Below are positions 36,547 through 46,594 of a stretch of 64,000 nt of DNA, piece after piece (within the stretch, counting starts at the first letter, position 1; every line of letters begins with the position of its first letter). The translations under genes and the position numbers were made by a program. The notes below the pieces were generated by a model. The model searched no databases and was not told the DNA's origin. It saw only the letters and a list, made by a program, of their open reading frames with translations. Origin of the DNA: Paraburkholderia acidisoli (GTDB lineage: Bacteria; Pseudomonadota; Gammaproteobacteria; Burkholderiales; Burkholderiaceae). The stretch spans positions 1,364,001 to 1,428,000 of the forward strand of contig NZ_CP046913.1 of assembly GCF_009789675.1 (NCBI RefSeq), given 5' to 3'.

Positions 36547-37935
36547 ATGGCAAAGAGCATGGCGAAGGTCAAGACGCTGTACACCTGTAGCGAATGCGGC
36601 GCGCAGGTGCCGAAGTGGCAAGGGCAGTGCCCCGCGTGCCAGGCGTGGAACACGCTGGTGGAGGGCGTCGCGGAACCCGCGGGCAACCACCGTTTTCAGG
36701 CGCTCGCGAAGAGCGCGCCGGTGCGCCGTCTCGCCGATATCGAGGCGTCGGACGTGCCGCGTTTCTCGACGGGCGTCGGCGAATTCGACCGCGTGCTCGG
36801 CGGCGGTCTGGTCGCGGGCGGCGTCGTGCTGATCGGCGGCGATCCGGGTATCGGCAAGTCGACGCTGTTGCTGCAGTCGCTCGCGCAGATCGCGGCCGAA
36901 CGTCGCGCGCTCTACGTGAGCGGCGAGGAATCGGCGGCGCAGATCGCGTTGCGCGCGCAACGGCTCGCGCTGCTCGATCCGGGCTCGATGGCGAGCGAGT
37001 TGCAACTGCTCGCGGAAATCCAGCTCGAAAAAATCCAGGCGACGATCGAGGCCGAGCGGCCCGACGTGGCCGTCATCGATTCGATCCAGACGATCTATTC
37101 CGAAGCGCTAACCTCGGCGCCGGGCTCGGTCGCGCAGGTGCGCGAGTGCGCGGCCCAGCTCACGCGTATCGCCAAGCAGTCGGGCACGGCGATCATCATG
37201 GTCGGCCACGTGACGAAGGAGGGCAACCTCGCGGGGCCGCGCGTGCTCGAACATATCGTCGACACCGTGCTGTACTTCGAGGGCGATACCCATTCGTCGT
37301 TCCGCCTCGTGCGCGCGTTCAAGAACCGCTTCGGCGCGGTCAACGAACTCGGCGTGTTCGCGATGACCGAGAAGGGCCTGCGCGGCGTGGCGAATCCGTC
37401 GGCGCTCTTTCTCTCGCAGCACGAGACGAGCGTGCCGGGCTCCTGCGTGCTGGTCACGCAGGAAGGTTCGCGGCCGCTGCTGGTGGAAGTGCAGGCGCTC
37501 GTCGATACGGCGCACGTGCCCAACCCGAAGCGCCTCGCGGTCGGTCTCGAACAGAACCGGCTCGCGCTGCTGCTGGCGGTGCTGCATCGGCACGCGGGAA
37601 TCGCCTGCTTCGATCAGGACGTGTTCCTCAACGCGGTGGGCGGCGTGAAGATCACCGAACCGGCCGCCGACCTCGCCGTGCTGCTCTCGATTCATTCGTC
37701 GATGCGTAACAAGGCGTTGCCCAAGGGTCTGATCGTTTTTGGCGAAGTCGGGCTGGCTGGCGAAATCCGGCCGTCGCCGCGCGGACAGGATCGTCTGAAG
37801 GAAGCGGCCAAGCTCGGTTTTTCATGCGCCCTGATTCCCCGCGCCAATGCGCCCAAGCAGCCGATCGAGGGGTTGAACGTCATTGCGGTCGAGCGAATCG
37901 AGGAAGCCATCGACCGCGTGCGCGAGCTGGAATGA
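36547..37935 (+). CDS. radA: DNA repair protein RadA (branch migration ATPase)
   Basis: Processes recombination intermediates together with RecA. Features in order: N-terminal zinc finger (CSECG...CPAC, about residues 14-34), RecA-like ATPase with Walker A GGDPGIGKST, the family-specific KNRFG motif, and a C-terminal Lon-like domain (GEVGLAGEIRPSPRGQDRLKEA). Start ATG at 36547 gives MAKSMAKVKTLYTCSECG; a second Met four codons later is also possible. The frame is open upstream inside alr but without family sequence. 462 aa. Confidence 0.96.
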   Translation: MAKSMAKVKTLYTCSECGAQVPKWQGQCPACQAWNTLVEGVAEPAGNHRFQALAKSAPVRRLADIEASDVPRFSTGVGEFDRVLGGGLVAGGVVLIGGDPGIGKSTLLLQSLAQIAAERRALYVSGEESAAQIALRAQRLALLDPGSMASELQLLAEIQLEKIQATIEAERPDVAVIDSIQTIYSEALTSAPGSVAQVRECAAQLTRIAKQSGTAIIMVGHVTKEGNLAGPRVLEHIVDTVLYFEGDTHSSFRLVRAFKNRFGAVNELGVFAMTEKGLRGVANPSALFLSQHETSVPGSCVLVTQEGSRPLLVEVQALVDTAHVPNPKRLAVGLEQNRLALLLAVLHRHAGIACFDQDVFLNAVGGVKITEPAADLAVLLSIHSSMRNKALPKGLIVFGEVGLAGEIRPSPRGQDRLKEAAKLGFSCALIPRANAPKQPIEGLNVIAVERIEEAIDRVRELE

Positions 37936-38076
37936 AGGCGGGGCGGACGTTTGTTACGTCCAACCTGTCACGTAATGATTAGTAACAACCCTGGTGGACG
38001 CTGTAACCATTTCGCTGCGCGATTTCCCTATCCTGTGCCCGATGTGTAACCCGTATCGAGCGGAAAGGATAGCGAC

Positions 38077-38340
38077 TTGAAACACACTGATACGTCCTTC
38101 GGCGGTCGATCGATCACCGTGCGCGGCTGCCGGGTTTCCGAGCCGCTGTTGCAACCTTGGGGCAGCAGCTGTCGCATCGTCGAATGGATCGACGGCGACG
38201 GCCGCATCTCACGCCGCGTGGTCGCGGAAGACGTGACGGCTGCCGAAGTGCGCAGCACCATCGCGCGTCATGTGGAAGGCCGCAAGCACGTGCTCTACGA
38301 CGACGAGCGCACACCCCGGCAAACGCTGCCACGGCGCTAG
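38077..38340 (+). CDS. Small uncharacterised protein, DUF2866-like
   Basis: An 87-aa protein with no signal peptide or membrane segment. It reads as a small alpha/beta domain (SITVRGCRVSEP, SSCRIVEWIDGDGRISRRVV, TAAEVRSTIARHVEGRKHVLYDD) with a basic end. I recall it as a small Burkholderia family (DUF2866), but this is from memory only. GGAAAGGATAG is a good ribosome site. The upstream gap contains four GTAAC/GTTAC motifs. It is closed by a strong terminator. Confidence 0.75.
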   Translation: MKHTDTSFGGRSITVRGCRVSEPLLQPWGSSCRIVEWIDGDGRISRRVVAEDVTAAEVRSTIARHVEGRKHVLYDDERTPRQTLPRR

Positions 38341-38351
38341 GCCGAAAGCGG

Positions 38352-38389
38352 AAACAAAAATGGGCGCCTCGGAGCGCCCATTTTTGTTT
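38352..38389. terminator. Bidirectional terminator between the small unknown gene and the CoA-transferase gene
   Basis: AAACAAAAATGGGCGC (38352-38367) is the exact inverted partner of GCGCCCATTTTTGTTT (38374-38389), with a six-base loop and T-runs on both strands. Confidence 0.92.
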
Positions 38390-38425
38390 GATCTCGCGAA
38401 GGGTGAAACCGCGGCCGCGAAACCC

Positions 38426-39685
38426 TCAGATCCACGGGTTGTGAAACGGCTTCTTGTGGCCGGGTGTCGGGTTATCGCCGGACTGGCTGGCCTGCTTCGG
38501 TTGCCCCGGCTGATTTTGCTGATAAGGATTGGCCGGATTCACGCCGCCCGGCGCGACTGGCATCTGGCCGCCGAGCCCGGCTTCCTGCGCGCGTTGGCGC
38601 GCCTCCATGTCGTCCATCATCGCTTTCAGGACTTCGGCATTGAATAGCGGATGCCGCGAAGCCTCGCCCGGCGTGAGCACCGGCGAGACGCAGCAGTCGA
38701 TGGCCTCCAGCCGGTCGATCCACGTTTGCAGGTTTTCCGACGCGAACAGGTCGGCGAGTTCGCGCGTGAGCGTGGCCGCGTCGGCTCCGCCGATCGCCTG
38801 GCCGAGGCTCCAGTGACGTTGCGCCCAGTCGTCGCGGCCGATGGCATGGCAAAGCGTTTGCCAGAATTTCAGTTCGAGCGCGCCCACCGCGAGCCAGCGG
38901 CCTTCCTGGGTGCGATACAGGTTGTAGCAGGGCACGCCGCCGTTGAGCAGGCCGCCGCCGGGCTGGAGCGCCGCCGCGTCGTCGTTGGCGAGCGCCACTT
39001 GCGCTGTGACGTTGCTGGCGTAGCTCGCATGCGTCATCGACACATCGACGAAACGGCCTTCGCCGCCGCGCGCGACGGCCCACAGCGCGGCGAGAATCTG
39101 CGTGACCGCGGACAGCGCGCCGCCGAGCAGGTCGGCGATCTGGAAATTGGGCAGCACCGGCGTGCCGTCGCGACTCGCGAGCTGGTCGAGCACGCCCGCG
39201 TAGGCCACGTAGTTGATGTCGTGGCCCGGATGGCCCGCGAACGGGCCGGTCGTGCCGTAGCCCGTGATCGCGCAATAAACCAGCTTCGGATTGATCTCGC
39301 GCAGCACTTCGTAGCCCACGCCCAGCTTGTCCATCACGCCGGGGCGAAAGCTCTCCACCAGCACGTCCGCGTCGCGTGCCAGCGCCAGCAGCACGGAACG
39401 GCCGCTGTCGGTCTTGAGATCGAGCCGGGTCTCGCGCTTGCCGCGGTTGACGAGGCGATAGAACGCGCCGGGGCGCGCGGCCACTTCGTCGGTGGCGCTT
39501 TGCATCATCACGCGCGAGGCGTCGCCGGCACCGGGCGGCTCGATCTTGAGCACGTCGGCGCCCAGCTCCGCGAGCCGCATGGTGGCCACCGGACCCGGCA
39601 ACAGCAGGGTCAGGTCGAGGACGCGTAGGCCTTGCAAGGCGGCGGGTGACGACACTCGTTTCTCCTGGGCGGAAGTCAGTGACAC
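38426..39685 (-). CDS. CaiB/BaiF family (family III) CoA-transferase or alpha-methylacyl-CoA racemase
   Basis: A 419-aa protein of the family III CoA-transferase fold (LRVLDLTLLLPGPVATMRLAELGADVLKIE). It contains GHDINYVAYAG with His155 and IADLLGGA with Asp185; the 30-residue spacing equals that of the His/Asp pair I recall in alpha-methylacyl-CoA racemase, so racemase activity on branched acyl-CoAs is more likely than CoA transfer. The C-terminal 45 residues are Gln/Pro/Asn-rich and look disordered. It has no operon partner on the minus strand within 40 bp. Exact substrate is unknown. Confidence 0.88.
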   Translation of the reverse strand: MSLTSAQEKRVSSPAALQGLRVLDLTLLLPGPVATMRLAELGADVLKIEPPGAGDASRVMMQSATDEVAARPGAFYRLVNRGKRETRLDLKTDSGRSVLLALARDADVLVESFRPGVMDKLGVGYEVLREINPKLVYCAITGYGTTGPFAGHPGHDINYVAYAGVLDQLASRDGTPVLPNFQIADLLGGALSAVTQILAALWAVARGGEGRFVDVSMTHASYASNVTAQVALANDDAAALQPGGGLLNGGVPCYNLYRTQEGRWLAVGALELKFWQTLCHAIGRDDWAQRHWSLGQAIGGADAATLTRELADLFASENLQTWIDRLEAIDCCVSPVLTPGEASRHPLFNAEVLKAMMDDMEARQRAQEAGLGGQMPVAPGGVNPANPYQQNQPGQPKQASQSGDNPTPGHKKPFHNPWI

Positions 39686-39728
39686 GCAGAGATCCGATAA
39701 GCGTACGGGAAGGCGGGCGCCGCGTGCG

Positions 39729-41684
39729 TTAGCCGAGCTGCTCGAGCGCTTCGTGCGCCTCGAGCCACTCGCCTTCGAGCGAGTCGAGCCGCGCCTGCAC
39801 GTCGGCCTGACGGCGGATGGCGTCAGTCAGGCGGCTTTTGTGCTGCGGCTCGTAGCTCGCAGGGTCGGCCACGAACGCATCGAGCGTGCCCTTTTCGGCG
39901 TTGAGCGCATCCATCTCTTTCTCTATCTTGCCGATTTTCGCCTGCAGGGGCTTTTTCAGGTGCGCAACCTTCTGCCGCTGCTCGGCTTCCTGCCGGCGTT
40001 GCTCCTTGCGATTCACGCCGTCGGCCGCGGCCCCGTTCCCGCCCGGTGCCGCATTCGCCGTGCCGGCCGCCGCTTCCTTGAGCGCCGCGCGTTGCTCTGC
40101 CGCATGCTGAAGCAGCCAGTCGCGATAGTCGTCGAGGTCGCCGTCGAACGGTTGCAGGCGATGTTTCGCGACGAGCATGAACTGGTCGGTGGTGGCGCGC
40201 AGCAGATGCCGGTCGTGCGAGACGACGATCAGCGTGCCTTCGAACTGCGCGAGCGCCATGGTGAGCGCGTGGCGCGTTTCGAGGTCGAGGTGATTGGTCG
40301 GTTCGTCGAGCAGCAGCAGATTGGGCTTTTGCCAGATGATGAGCGCCAGCGCGAGACGCGCCTTTTCGCCGCCCGAGAACGGCGCAATGGGCGCGGTGGC
40401 CATTTCGCCCGGGAAGTTGAAGCCGCCCAGGAAGTCGCGCAATTCCTGCTCGCGCGTGTCGGGCGCGAGGCGCGCGAGATGCTGAAGCGGCGTGTCTTGC
40501 GGGCGCAGGGTTTCGAGCTGATGCTGCGCGAAATAGCCGATCTGCAAGCCCTTGCCGGTGCGCGTGTGACCCGCGAGCGGCGCGAGCGTACCGGCCAGCG
40601 TTTTGATGAGCGTGGATTTACCCTGGCCGTTCGCGCCGAGCAGGCCGATGCGCTGGCCGTTCTGGATCGACAGCGCGACACGCTCGACGATGGGCGTCTC
40701 GCTGCCGTCTTCCGCGCGATAGCCGCAGCGCACGTCTTCCATCACGAGCATGGGATTGGGCGCGGAGTCGGGCGTACGGAATTCGAACGTGAAGGGCGAA
40801 GTGGCATGCGCGGGCGCGATCAGCTCCATTTTCTCGAGCGCCTTCACGCGGCTTTGCGCCTGCCGCGCCTTGGTGGCCTGGGCCTTGAAGCGGTCGATAT
40901 AGCTTTGCAGATGCGCGACCGTGCGCTGCTGCTTCTCGTACGCGCTTTGCTGGAGTGCGATCTGCTGCGCGCGCAGGATCTCGAACTGCGAATAGTTGCC
41001 GCCGTAGCGCTTGATCTGCTGATTTTCCAGATGCAGCGTGACGTTGCAGACCGAGTCGAGGAATTCGCGGTCGTGCGAGATCACGACGAGCGTGCCCGGG
41101 TAGCGGTGCAGCCAGTCTTCGAGCCAGACGATGGCGTCCAGATCCAGGTGGTTCGTGGGTTCGTCGAGCAGCAGGAGATCCGAACGGCACATCAGCGCCT
41201 GGGCGAGATTCAGCCGCATGCGCCAGCCGCCCGAAAAACTCGAGACCGGTTGACGCGTTTGCTCCAGCGTGAAGCCCAGGCCGAGCAGCAGGGCTTCCGC
41301 GCGCGCGGGCGCGGTGTAGCCGTCGGCGTCGGCGAAGGCGCCGTGGGCCTCGGCTTCGGCCGCGCCGTCGTGAGCGGCCGAGGCGGCGGCGATGCGTGCC
41401 TCGATTTCGCGCAGGACCACGTCGCCGTCGAGCGCGTAGTCGAGCGCCGTGCGGTCCACGGCCGGGGTTTCCTGCGCGACGTGCGCGATGCGCCAGGTGG
41501 GTGGCAGCGCGAAGTCGCCGCCGTCCGCGTGCAGTTCGCCGCGCAGCACGGCGAACAGGGTCGATTTGCCCGCGCCGTTCGCGCCCACGAGCCCGGCTTT
41601 CTCGCCCGGATTGAGCGTGAACGAGGTCTGGTCGAAGAGCGGCTTGGTGCCGCGGGCAAGACTGAATTGATTGAAGCGGATCAC
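39729..41684 (-). CDS. ABC-F family ATPase, YheS-like
   Basis: Cytosolic protein with two ABC ATPase domains and no membrane segment, 651 aa; ABC-F proteins act on ribosomes. Domain 1: Walker A GANGAGKST, signature FSGGWRMRL, LLLLDEPTNHLD. Linker with QSAYEKQQRTVAHLQSYIDRFKAQATKARQ (the P-site tRNA-interaction helix region, about 245-290). Domain 2: GANGQGKST, FSGGEKARL, LLLLDEPTNHLD. A charged C-terminal coiled coil follows. This layout fits YheS rather than EttA or Uup. Upstream it shares a 143-bp divergent region with glutathione peroxidase. Confidence 0.92.
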   Translation of the reverse strand: MIRFNQFSLARGTKPLFDQTSFTLNPGEKAGLVGANGAGKSTLFAVLRGELHADGGDFALPPTWRIAHVAQETPAVDRTALDYALDGDVVLREIEARIAAASAAHDGAAEAEAHGAFADADGYTAPARAEALLLGLGFTLEQTRQPVSSFSGGWRMRLNLAQALMCRSDLLLLDEPTNHLDLDAIVWLEDWLHRYPGTLVVISHDREFLDSVCNVTLHLENQQIKRYGGNYSQFEILRAQQIALQQSAYEKQQRTVAHLQSYIDRFKAQATKARQAQSRVKALEKMELIAPAHATSPFTFEFRTPDSAPNPMLVMEDVRCGYRAEDGSETPIVERVALSIQNGQRIGLLGANGQGKSTLIKTLAGTLAPLAGHTRTGKGLQIGYFAQHQLETLRPQDTPLQHLARLAPDTREQELRDFLGGFNFPGEMATAPIAPFSGGEKARLALALIIWQKPNLLLLDEPTNHLDLETRHALTMALAQFEGTLIVVSHDRHLLRATTDQFMLVAKHRLQPFDGDLDDYRDWLLQHAAEQRAALKEAAAGTANAAPGGNGAAADGVNRKEQRRQEAEQRQKVAHLKKPLQAKIGKIEKEMDALNAEKGTLDAFVADPASYEPQHKSRLTDAIRRQADVQARLDSLEGEWLEAHEALEQLG

Positions 41685-41747
41685 GACGACGCCAGCAAAA
41701 GGAAACGAAGCGCCATTTTAAACTGTGCCGCACTCGCGCCGGCATCA

Positions 41748-41769
41748 TCCGAACGGCTAGCCGTTCGGA
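41748..41769. promoter_or_regulatory. 22-bp perfect palindrome in the divergent ABC-F / glutathione peroxidase region
   Basis: The half-site TCCGAACGGCT is followed by its exact reverse complement with no spacer. It lies 64 bp upstream of the ABC-F start and 58 bp upstream of the peroxidase start, so it is placed like an operator shared by both genes. The regulator is unknown. Confidence 0.5.
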
Positions 41770-41827
41770 CGAGGTGTGGACGGACCCCGTTCTCACGTAG
41801 ACTGGCGCTTTTCCACGGGAGAGCCAG

Positions 41828-42310
41828 ATGACATCGATCTATTCGTTTTCGGCCGAGCCGCTGGGCGGCGGCGAGCCGGTCAGCCTCGAACGCTACGCGG
41901 GCAAGGTGCTGCTGGTCGTCAACACGGCGAGCGAATGCGGTTTCACGCCGCAGTACGCGGGCCTGCAAAAGCTCTATGAAACCTACGCCGCGCGCGGGCT
42001 CGCGGTGCTCGGCTTTCCGTGCAACCAGTTCGGCAAGCAGGAGCCCGGCGACGCCGCGCAGATCGGCAGTTTCTGCGAAAAGAACTTCGGCGTGACGTTC
42101 CCGGTGTTCGCGAAGATCGACGTGAACGGCGCGAACGCGCATCCGCTGTATCGCTGGCTCACGGGCGAGGCGCCGGGGCTCCTCGGGCTCGAAGCCATCA
42201 AGTGGAATTTCACGAAGTTTCTGGTCGACCGTAACGGCAACGTCGTGAAGCGTTATGCGCCGGTCACGAAGCCCGAGTCGATCGAGGCGGACATCGAAAA
42301 GCTGCTCTGA
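41828..42310 (+). CDS. Glutathione peroxidase (thiol peroxidase of the GPx family)
   Basis: Reduces peroxides. The peroxidatic Cys37 lies in VNTASECGFTPQY, replacing the selenocysteine of animal enzymes; the supporting Gln and Trp residues are in FPCNQFGKQEPG and WNFTKFLVD. At 160 aa it is a normal bacterial GPx, most of which probably use thioredoxin rather than glutathione. Start ATG at 41828 follows GGGAGAGCCAG. The 22-bp palindrome upstream is a possible control site. Confidence 0.94.
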   Translation: MTSIYSFSAEPLGGGEPVSLERYAGKVLLVVNTASECGFTPQYAGLQKLYETYAARGLAVLGFPCNQFGKQEPGDAAQIGSFCEKNFGVTFPVFAKIDVNGANAHPLYRWLTGEAPGLLGLEAIKWNFTKFLVDRNGNVVKRYAPVTKPESIEADIEKLL

Positions 42311-42338
42311 GCTTGACGGCGAGCCGCGCCGCCGCCCG

Positions 42339-43778
42339 CTAGAGGATTGGCGCGAACAGGCGGGCCAGGTGCATCGTGATCTTGCGCCATGCGGGCGCAT
42401 CGCGGTATTCGCTTCGGTCGATTTCCACTGTCAGGTCGAAGTCGCGCAGCAGCATGGCTTCGACCTCGGCCGCAAAGCCATGGTGCACGGTGAGCACCAT
42501 GATCTCGAAGTTCAGGCGGAACGAACGGTTGTCGAGATTCGCGCTGCCGATCGCGGCGGCTACGTCGTCGATCAGCACCACCTTCTGGTGCAGGAAGCCG
42601 GGCTGGTAGCGGAAAATGCGAATCCCGGCGCGTACCGCGTCGAAGGCGTAAAGCGTGGACGCCTCGAACACCACGTAGTGGTCGCGGCGGCTCGGAATCA
42701 TGATGCGCACGTCCACGCCGCGCATCGCGGCGAGCCGCAGCGCCGAAAACACGGCTTCGTCGGGCACGAGATACGGCGTCGTGATCCAGAGGCGCTTTTT
42801 CGCGGCGTTGATCGCCTCGACGAAAAACAGCGAGCAGGTTTCCTGGCGGTCGGCGGGGCCGGTGGGGATCACGAGGCAGTACATGTCGTCGCCGTCGCGC
42901 GGCACCACGCGCGGCGGTTCGCATTCCGGCAATTGCTGCTTGGCCCAGTACCAGTCTTCGGTGAAGGCGAACTGCAGGTTCGCCACGGCCGGCCCGCGCA
43001 GTTCGATATGCGTATCGCGCCACGGCGAAAGCCGCGGGTTCGCGCCGAGATATTCGATTCCTACGTTGTGGCCGCCCACGAACGCCCACTGGCCGTCCAC
43101 CACCACGATCTTGCGGTGGTTGCGGAAGTTCAACTGGAAACGGTTGACGAACTGGCTGGTCGAGAACGGATGCACTTCCACGCCGCCATCCTGCAACTCG
43201 TGAACGTAGCGCGCGGGCAGGTCGAACGAACCGATGCTGTCGTACAGGAAGTACGCGCGCACGCCGCGCTTCGCGCAGGCGATCAGCAGGTCCTTGAGCA
43301 TGTCGCCGAGCGCGTCCGCGCGCACGATGAAAAACTGCACCAGCACGTAGTGCTCGGCGCGCTCGATCGCGTCGAAGATGGCCGAGAAGGTGGCTTCGCC
43401 GTTCGGCAGCGTGCGAACGTAGTTACCGGGCACGAGCGGCATGCCGCCGAGCCGCGAGAGCGTGCGGATCAGGCGCTCGCCGAGGGCGTCGGCGGGCCAG
43501 TCGCCGGCGGGCACGGGCGTGTCTTCGTCGGGGGCGCTCGCGCGGGTGCGCAGCGTTTCGTTGCGCAGGCGCCGGGCGTCGGCGTAGCCCGCGAACTTGC
43601 TGCGGCCGAGGAACAGGTACGGGACGAGCGTGAGGTAGGGCATCGTCGCGAGCGAGACGGCCCACGCGATCGCGCCTTGCGAGGTGCGGGTATTGAGGAT
43701 GGCGTGGCACGCCGCGATCAGCCCGAACAAATGGATGATCGCGAGCAGCGTGCCGAGATGTAGCCAGTCGAAATGCAT
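42339..43778 (-). CDS. cls: Cardiolipin synthase, phospholipase D family
   Basis: Joins two phosphatidylglycerols (or PG with another donor) into cardiolipin at the inner membrane. Two N-terminal membrane helices (residues about 5-60), then two HKD motifs: HRKIVVVDGQWAFVGGHNVG and HQKVVLIDDVAAAIGSANLD. The frame is open to 43847, but the ATG at 43778 gives MHFDWLHLGTLLAIIHLFG, placing the first helix at the usual spot; 479 aa. Which of the ClsA/B/C types it is cannot be decided, though the two N-terminal helices resemble ClsA. Confidence 0.92.
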   Translation of the reverse strand: MHFDWLHLGTLLAIIHLFGLIAACHAILNTRTSQGAIAWAVSLATMPYLTLVPYLFLGRSKFAGYADARRLRNETLRTRASAPDEDTPVPAGDWPADALGERLIRTLSRLGGMPLVPGNYVRTLPNGEATFSAIFDAIERAEHYVLVQFFIVRADALGDMLKDLLIACAKRGVRAYFLYDSIGSFDLPARYVHELQDGGVEVHPFSTSQFVNRFQLNFRNHRKIVVVDGQWAFVGGHNVGIEYLGANPRLSPWRDTHIELRGPAVANLQFAFTEDWYWAKQQLPECEPPRVVPRDGDDMYCLVIPTGPADRQETCSLFFVEAINAAKKRLWITTPYLVPDEAVFSALRLAAMRGVDVRIMIPSRRDHYVVFEASTLYAFDAVRAGIRIFRYQPGFLHQKVVLIDDVAAAIGSANLDNRSFRLNFEIMVLTVHHGFAAEVEAMLLRDFDLTVEIDRSEYRDAPAWRKITMHLARLFAPIL

Positions 43779-44005
43779 AGCGGCGCGCAACGCTCCCGGA
43801 GCCTGAAGGCGTGGCCCGCGCACGATGCGCATGGCCGGAAACGTCAATCTTACCGAAGCGTCATGACGCCGCCCATCGACGAGGGCAGGAGCGTGGCAGT
43901 CCGGATGACAAACCTGGGGGGCGCGAGCCTTGCGTCCGGTGCGCGCGATCGAGTCGGACAGCGGGTCAGACAGCGATCGCGCGGGGCAGATACGACGGCG
44001 TCGAA

Positions 44006-44038
44006 CCGGCCGATCAAACCGGCCGATCAGACGGCCGG
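44006..44038 (-). terminator. Weak terminator candidate and short repeats after prmB
   Basis: CCGGCCG (44019-44025) pairs with CGGCCGG (44032-44038) just after the prmB stop; on the minus strand it is followed only by TTTGAT. A second CCGGCCGATCA copy lies at 44006-44016. Confidence 0.35.
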
Positions 44039-44039
44039 A

Positions 44040-44936
44040 TCAAACGGGCAGGTCGCTCGCCTGGATCAGGAACACCTGGTCGTCGCCGGCGCTCGTCGAG
44101 AGCCAGACGAGGTCGAGGCCGCCGAACGCCGCTTCCACGTTCTCGCGTTCGTTGCCGATCTCGACCACGAGCACGCCTTCGTCGGTGAGCCAGTTGCGCG
44201 CTTCCTTGACGATGCGGCGCACGATGTCCATGCCGTCCTCGCCGCCCGCGAGCGCCATTTCCGGCTCGTGGCGATATTCGGCCGGGAGTGCCTCCATGGA
44301 GGCGGCGTTCACGTACGGCGGATTCGTGATGATCACGTCGTAGCGGCGTTCGGGCAGCGGCGCGAACAGATCGCCTTCGAACAGCGAAATCTGCTCGTCG
44401 AGACCGTGGTCGTGCACGTTGCGCTTCGCCACTTCGAGCGCGGGCGCGGAAAGATCGACCGCGTCGATGTCGGCGTTCGGGAATGCGTGCGCCGCGAGCA
44501 CGGCCAGGCTGGCCGAACCCGTGCAGAGTTCCAGCACCGCGCCGACCTGTTCGGGGTCTTCCACGTAAGGTTGCAGGCCGTCGGCGAGCAGTTCTCCGAT
44601 GAACGAGCGCGGCACGATCACGCGTTCGTCCACGTAGAAACGCACGCCGTGCATCCACGCTTCCTGCGTGATGTAGGCGGCGGGCACGCGCTCGGTCGCG
44701 CGGCGCTCGATCACGCCCAGCACCTGGTCGACTTCCTCGGTGGTGAGGCGCGCGTCGAGGAACGGCTCGAGCAGATCGAGCGGCAGGTGCAAGGTGTGCA
44801 GCACGAGGTACGCGGCTTCGTCGTAGGCGTTGCTCGTGCCGTGACCGAACGAGAGCTGCGCGCCCGAGAAGCGCGAAACGCCGTAGCGCAGCAGGTCGCG
44901 CACGGTGGCGAAGGTGGTGGCAAGCGGATGCGTCAT
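44040..44936 (-). CDS. prmB: Ribosomal protein L3 glutamine methyltransferase
   Basis: SAM-dependent N5-glutamine methyltransferase that modifies ribosomal protein L3. The NPPY catalytic motif is at residues 205-208, the SAM loop is LELCTGSASLAVLAA (135-149), and the N-terminal helical region DEAAYLVLHTLHLPLD distinguishes PrmB from release-factor methyltransferase PrmC. 298 aa. It starts 25 bp after dapE, so the two are likely co-transcribed. Confidence 0.95.
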   Translation of the reverse strand: MTHPLATTFATVRDLLRYGVSRFSGAQLSFGHGTSNAYDEAAYLVLHTLHLPLDLLEPFLDARLTTEEVDQVLGVIERRATERVPAAYITQEAWMHGVRFYVDERVIVPRSFIGELLADGLQPYVEDPEQVGAVLELCTGSASLAVLAAHAFPNADIDAVDLSAPALEVAKRNVHDHGLDEQISLFEGDLFAPLPERRYDVIITNPPYVNAASMEALPAEYRHEPEMALAGGEDGMDIVRRIVKEARNWLTDEGVLVVEIGNERENVEAAFGGLDLVWLSTSAGDDQVFLIQASDLPV

Positions 44937-44961
44937 ATGCAGGACTCCAGGGCGATCGCTT

Positions 44962-46128
<1,167 letters not shown>

Positions 46129-46130
46129 TC

Positions 46131-46170
46131 AATAAAAATGCCGGCGCCGCTGATCGAACAGGGGCCGGCA
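46131..46170 (-). terminator. Intrinsic terminator between the ArsC-like gene and dapE
   Basis: On the minus strand TGCCGGC (46170-46164) pairs with GCCGGCA (46145-46139), an 18-base loop between, followed by TTTTTATT. It would cut the dapC-dapD-arsC-like message before dapE. Confidence 0.6.
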
Positions 46171-46228
46171 ACAGCTTGTCATTCGGGCGTCGCGCGGGAC
46201 TGCGCGCGCGACGCACCATGGCAACACG

Positions 46229-46594
46229 TCAGGCGAACAGCGTTTCGTACTGTTCGGCGGAAAAACCGAGCGTCTTCACGCGGCCATTCACCACGATCAC
46301 GGGCCGCTTGATGATGGACGGCTTGTGGATCATCAGCGCGATCGCGCCCGCGGTCGTGTCGGCTTCCGCCTTGTGCACTTCGGAAAGGCCGCGCCAGGTC
46401 GTGCCGCGCTTGTTGATCAGCAGATCGAGCGACACGTCCTTGAGCCAGTCCTGGACCAGCGCATTCGACACGCCGGCCTTCTTGAAGTCGTGGAATTCGA
46501 ACTCGACGCCGTGCTCTTCCAGCCACACGCGGGCTTTCTTCACGCTGTCGCAGTTCGGAATGCCGTAGACGACGGTTTTCGCGGCCTTCGCCAT
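46229..46594 (-). CDS. ArsC/Spx family protein, YffB-like
   Basis: A 121-aa thioredoxin-fold protein of the arsenate reductase/Spx family. The single Cys is in GIPNCDSVKKAR; the usual ArsC arginine region is present as IKRPVIVVNGRVKTLGF. E. coli YffB has the same form and sits next to dapE, and its role is unclear. Start ATG 46594 overlaps the dapD stop by one base (TGATG), so it is translationally coupled to dapD. Being between dapD and dapE, a link to DAP synthesis is suggested by context only. Confidence 0.88.
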   Translation of the reverse strand: MAKAAKTVVYGIPNCDSVKKARVWLEEHGVEFEFHDFKKAGVSNALVQDWLKDVSLDLLINKRGTTWRGLSEVHKAEADTTAGAIALMIHKPSIIKRPVIVVNGRVKTLGFSAEQYETLFA

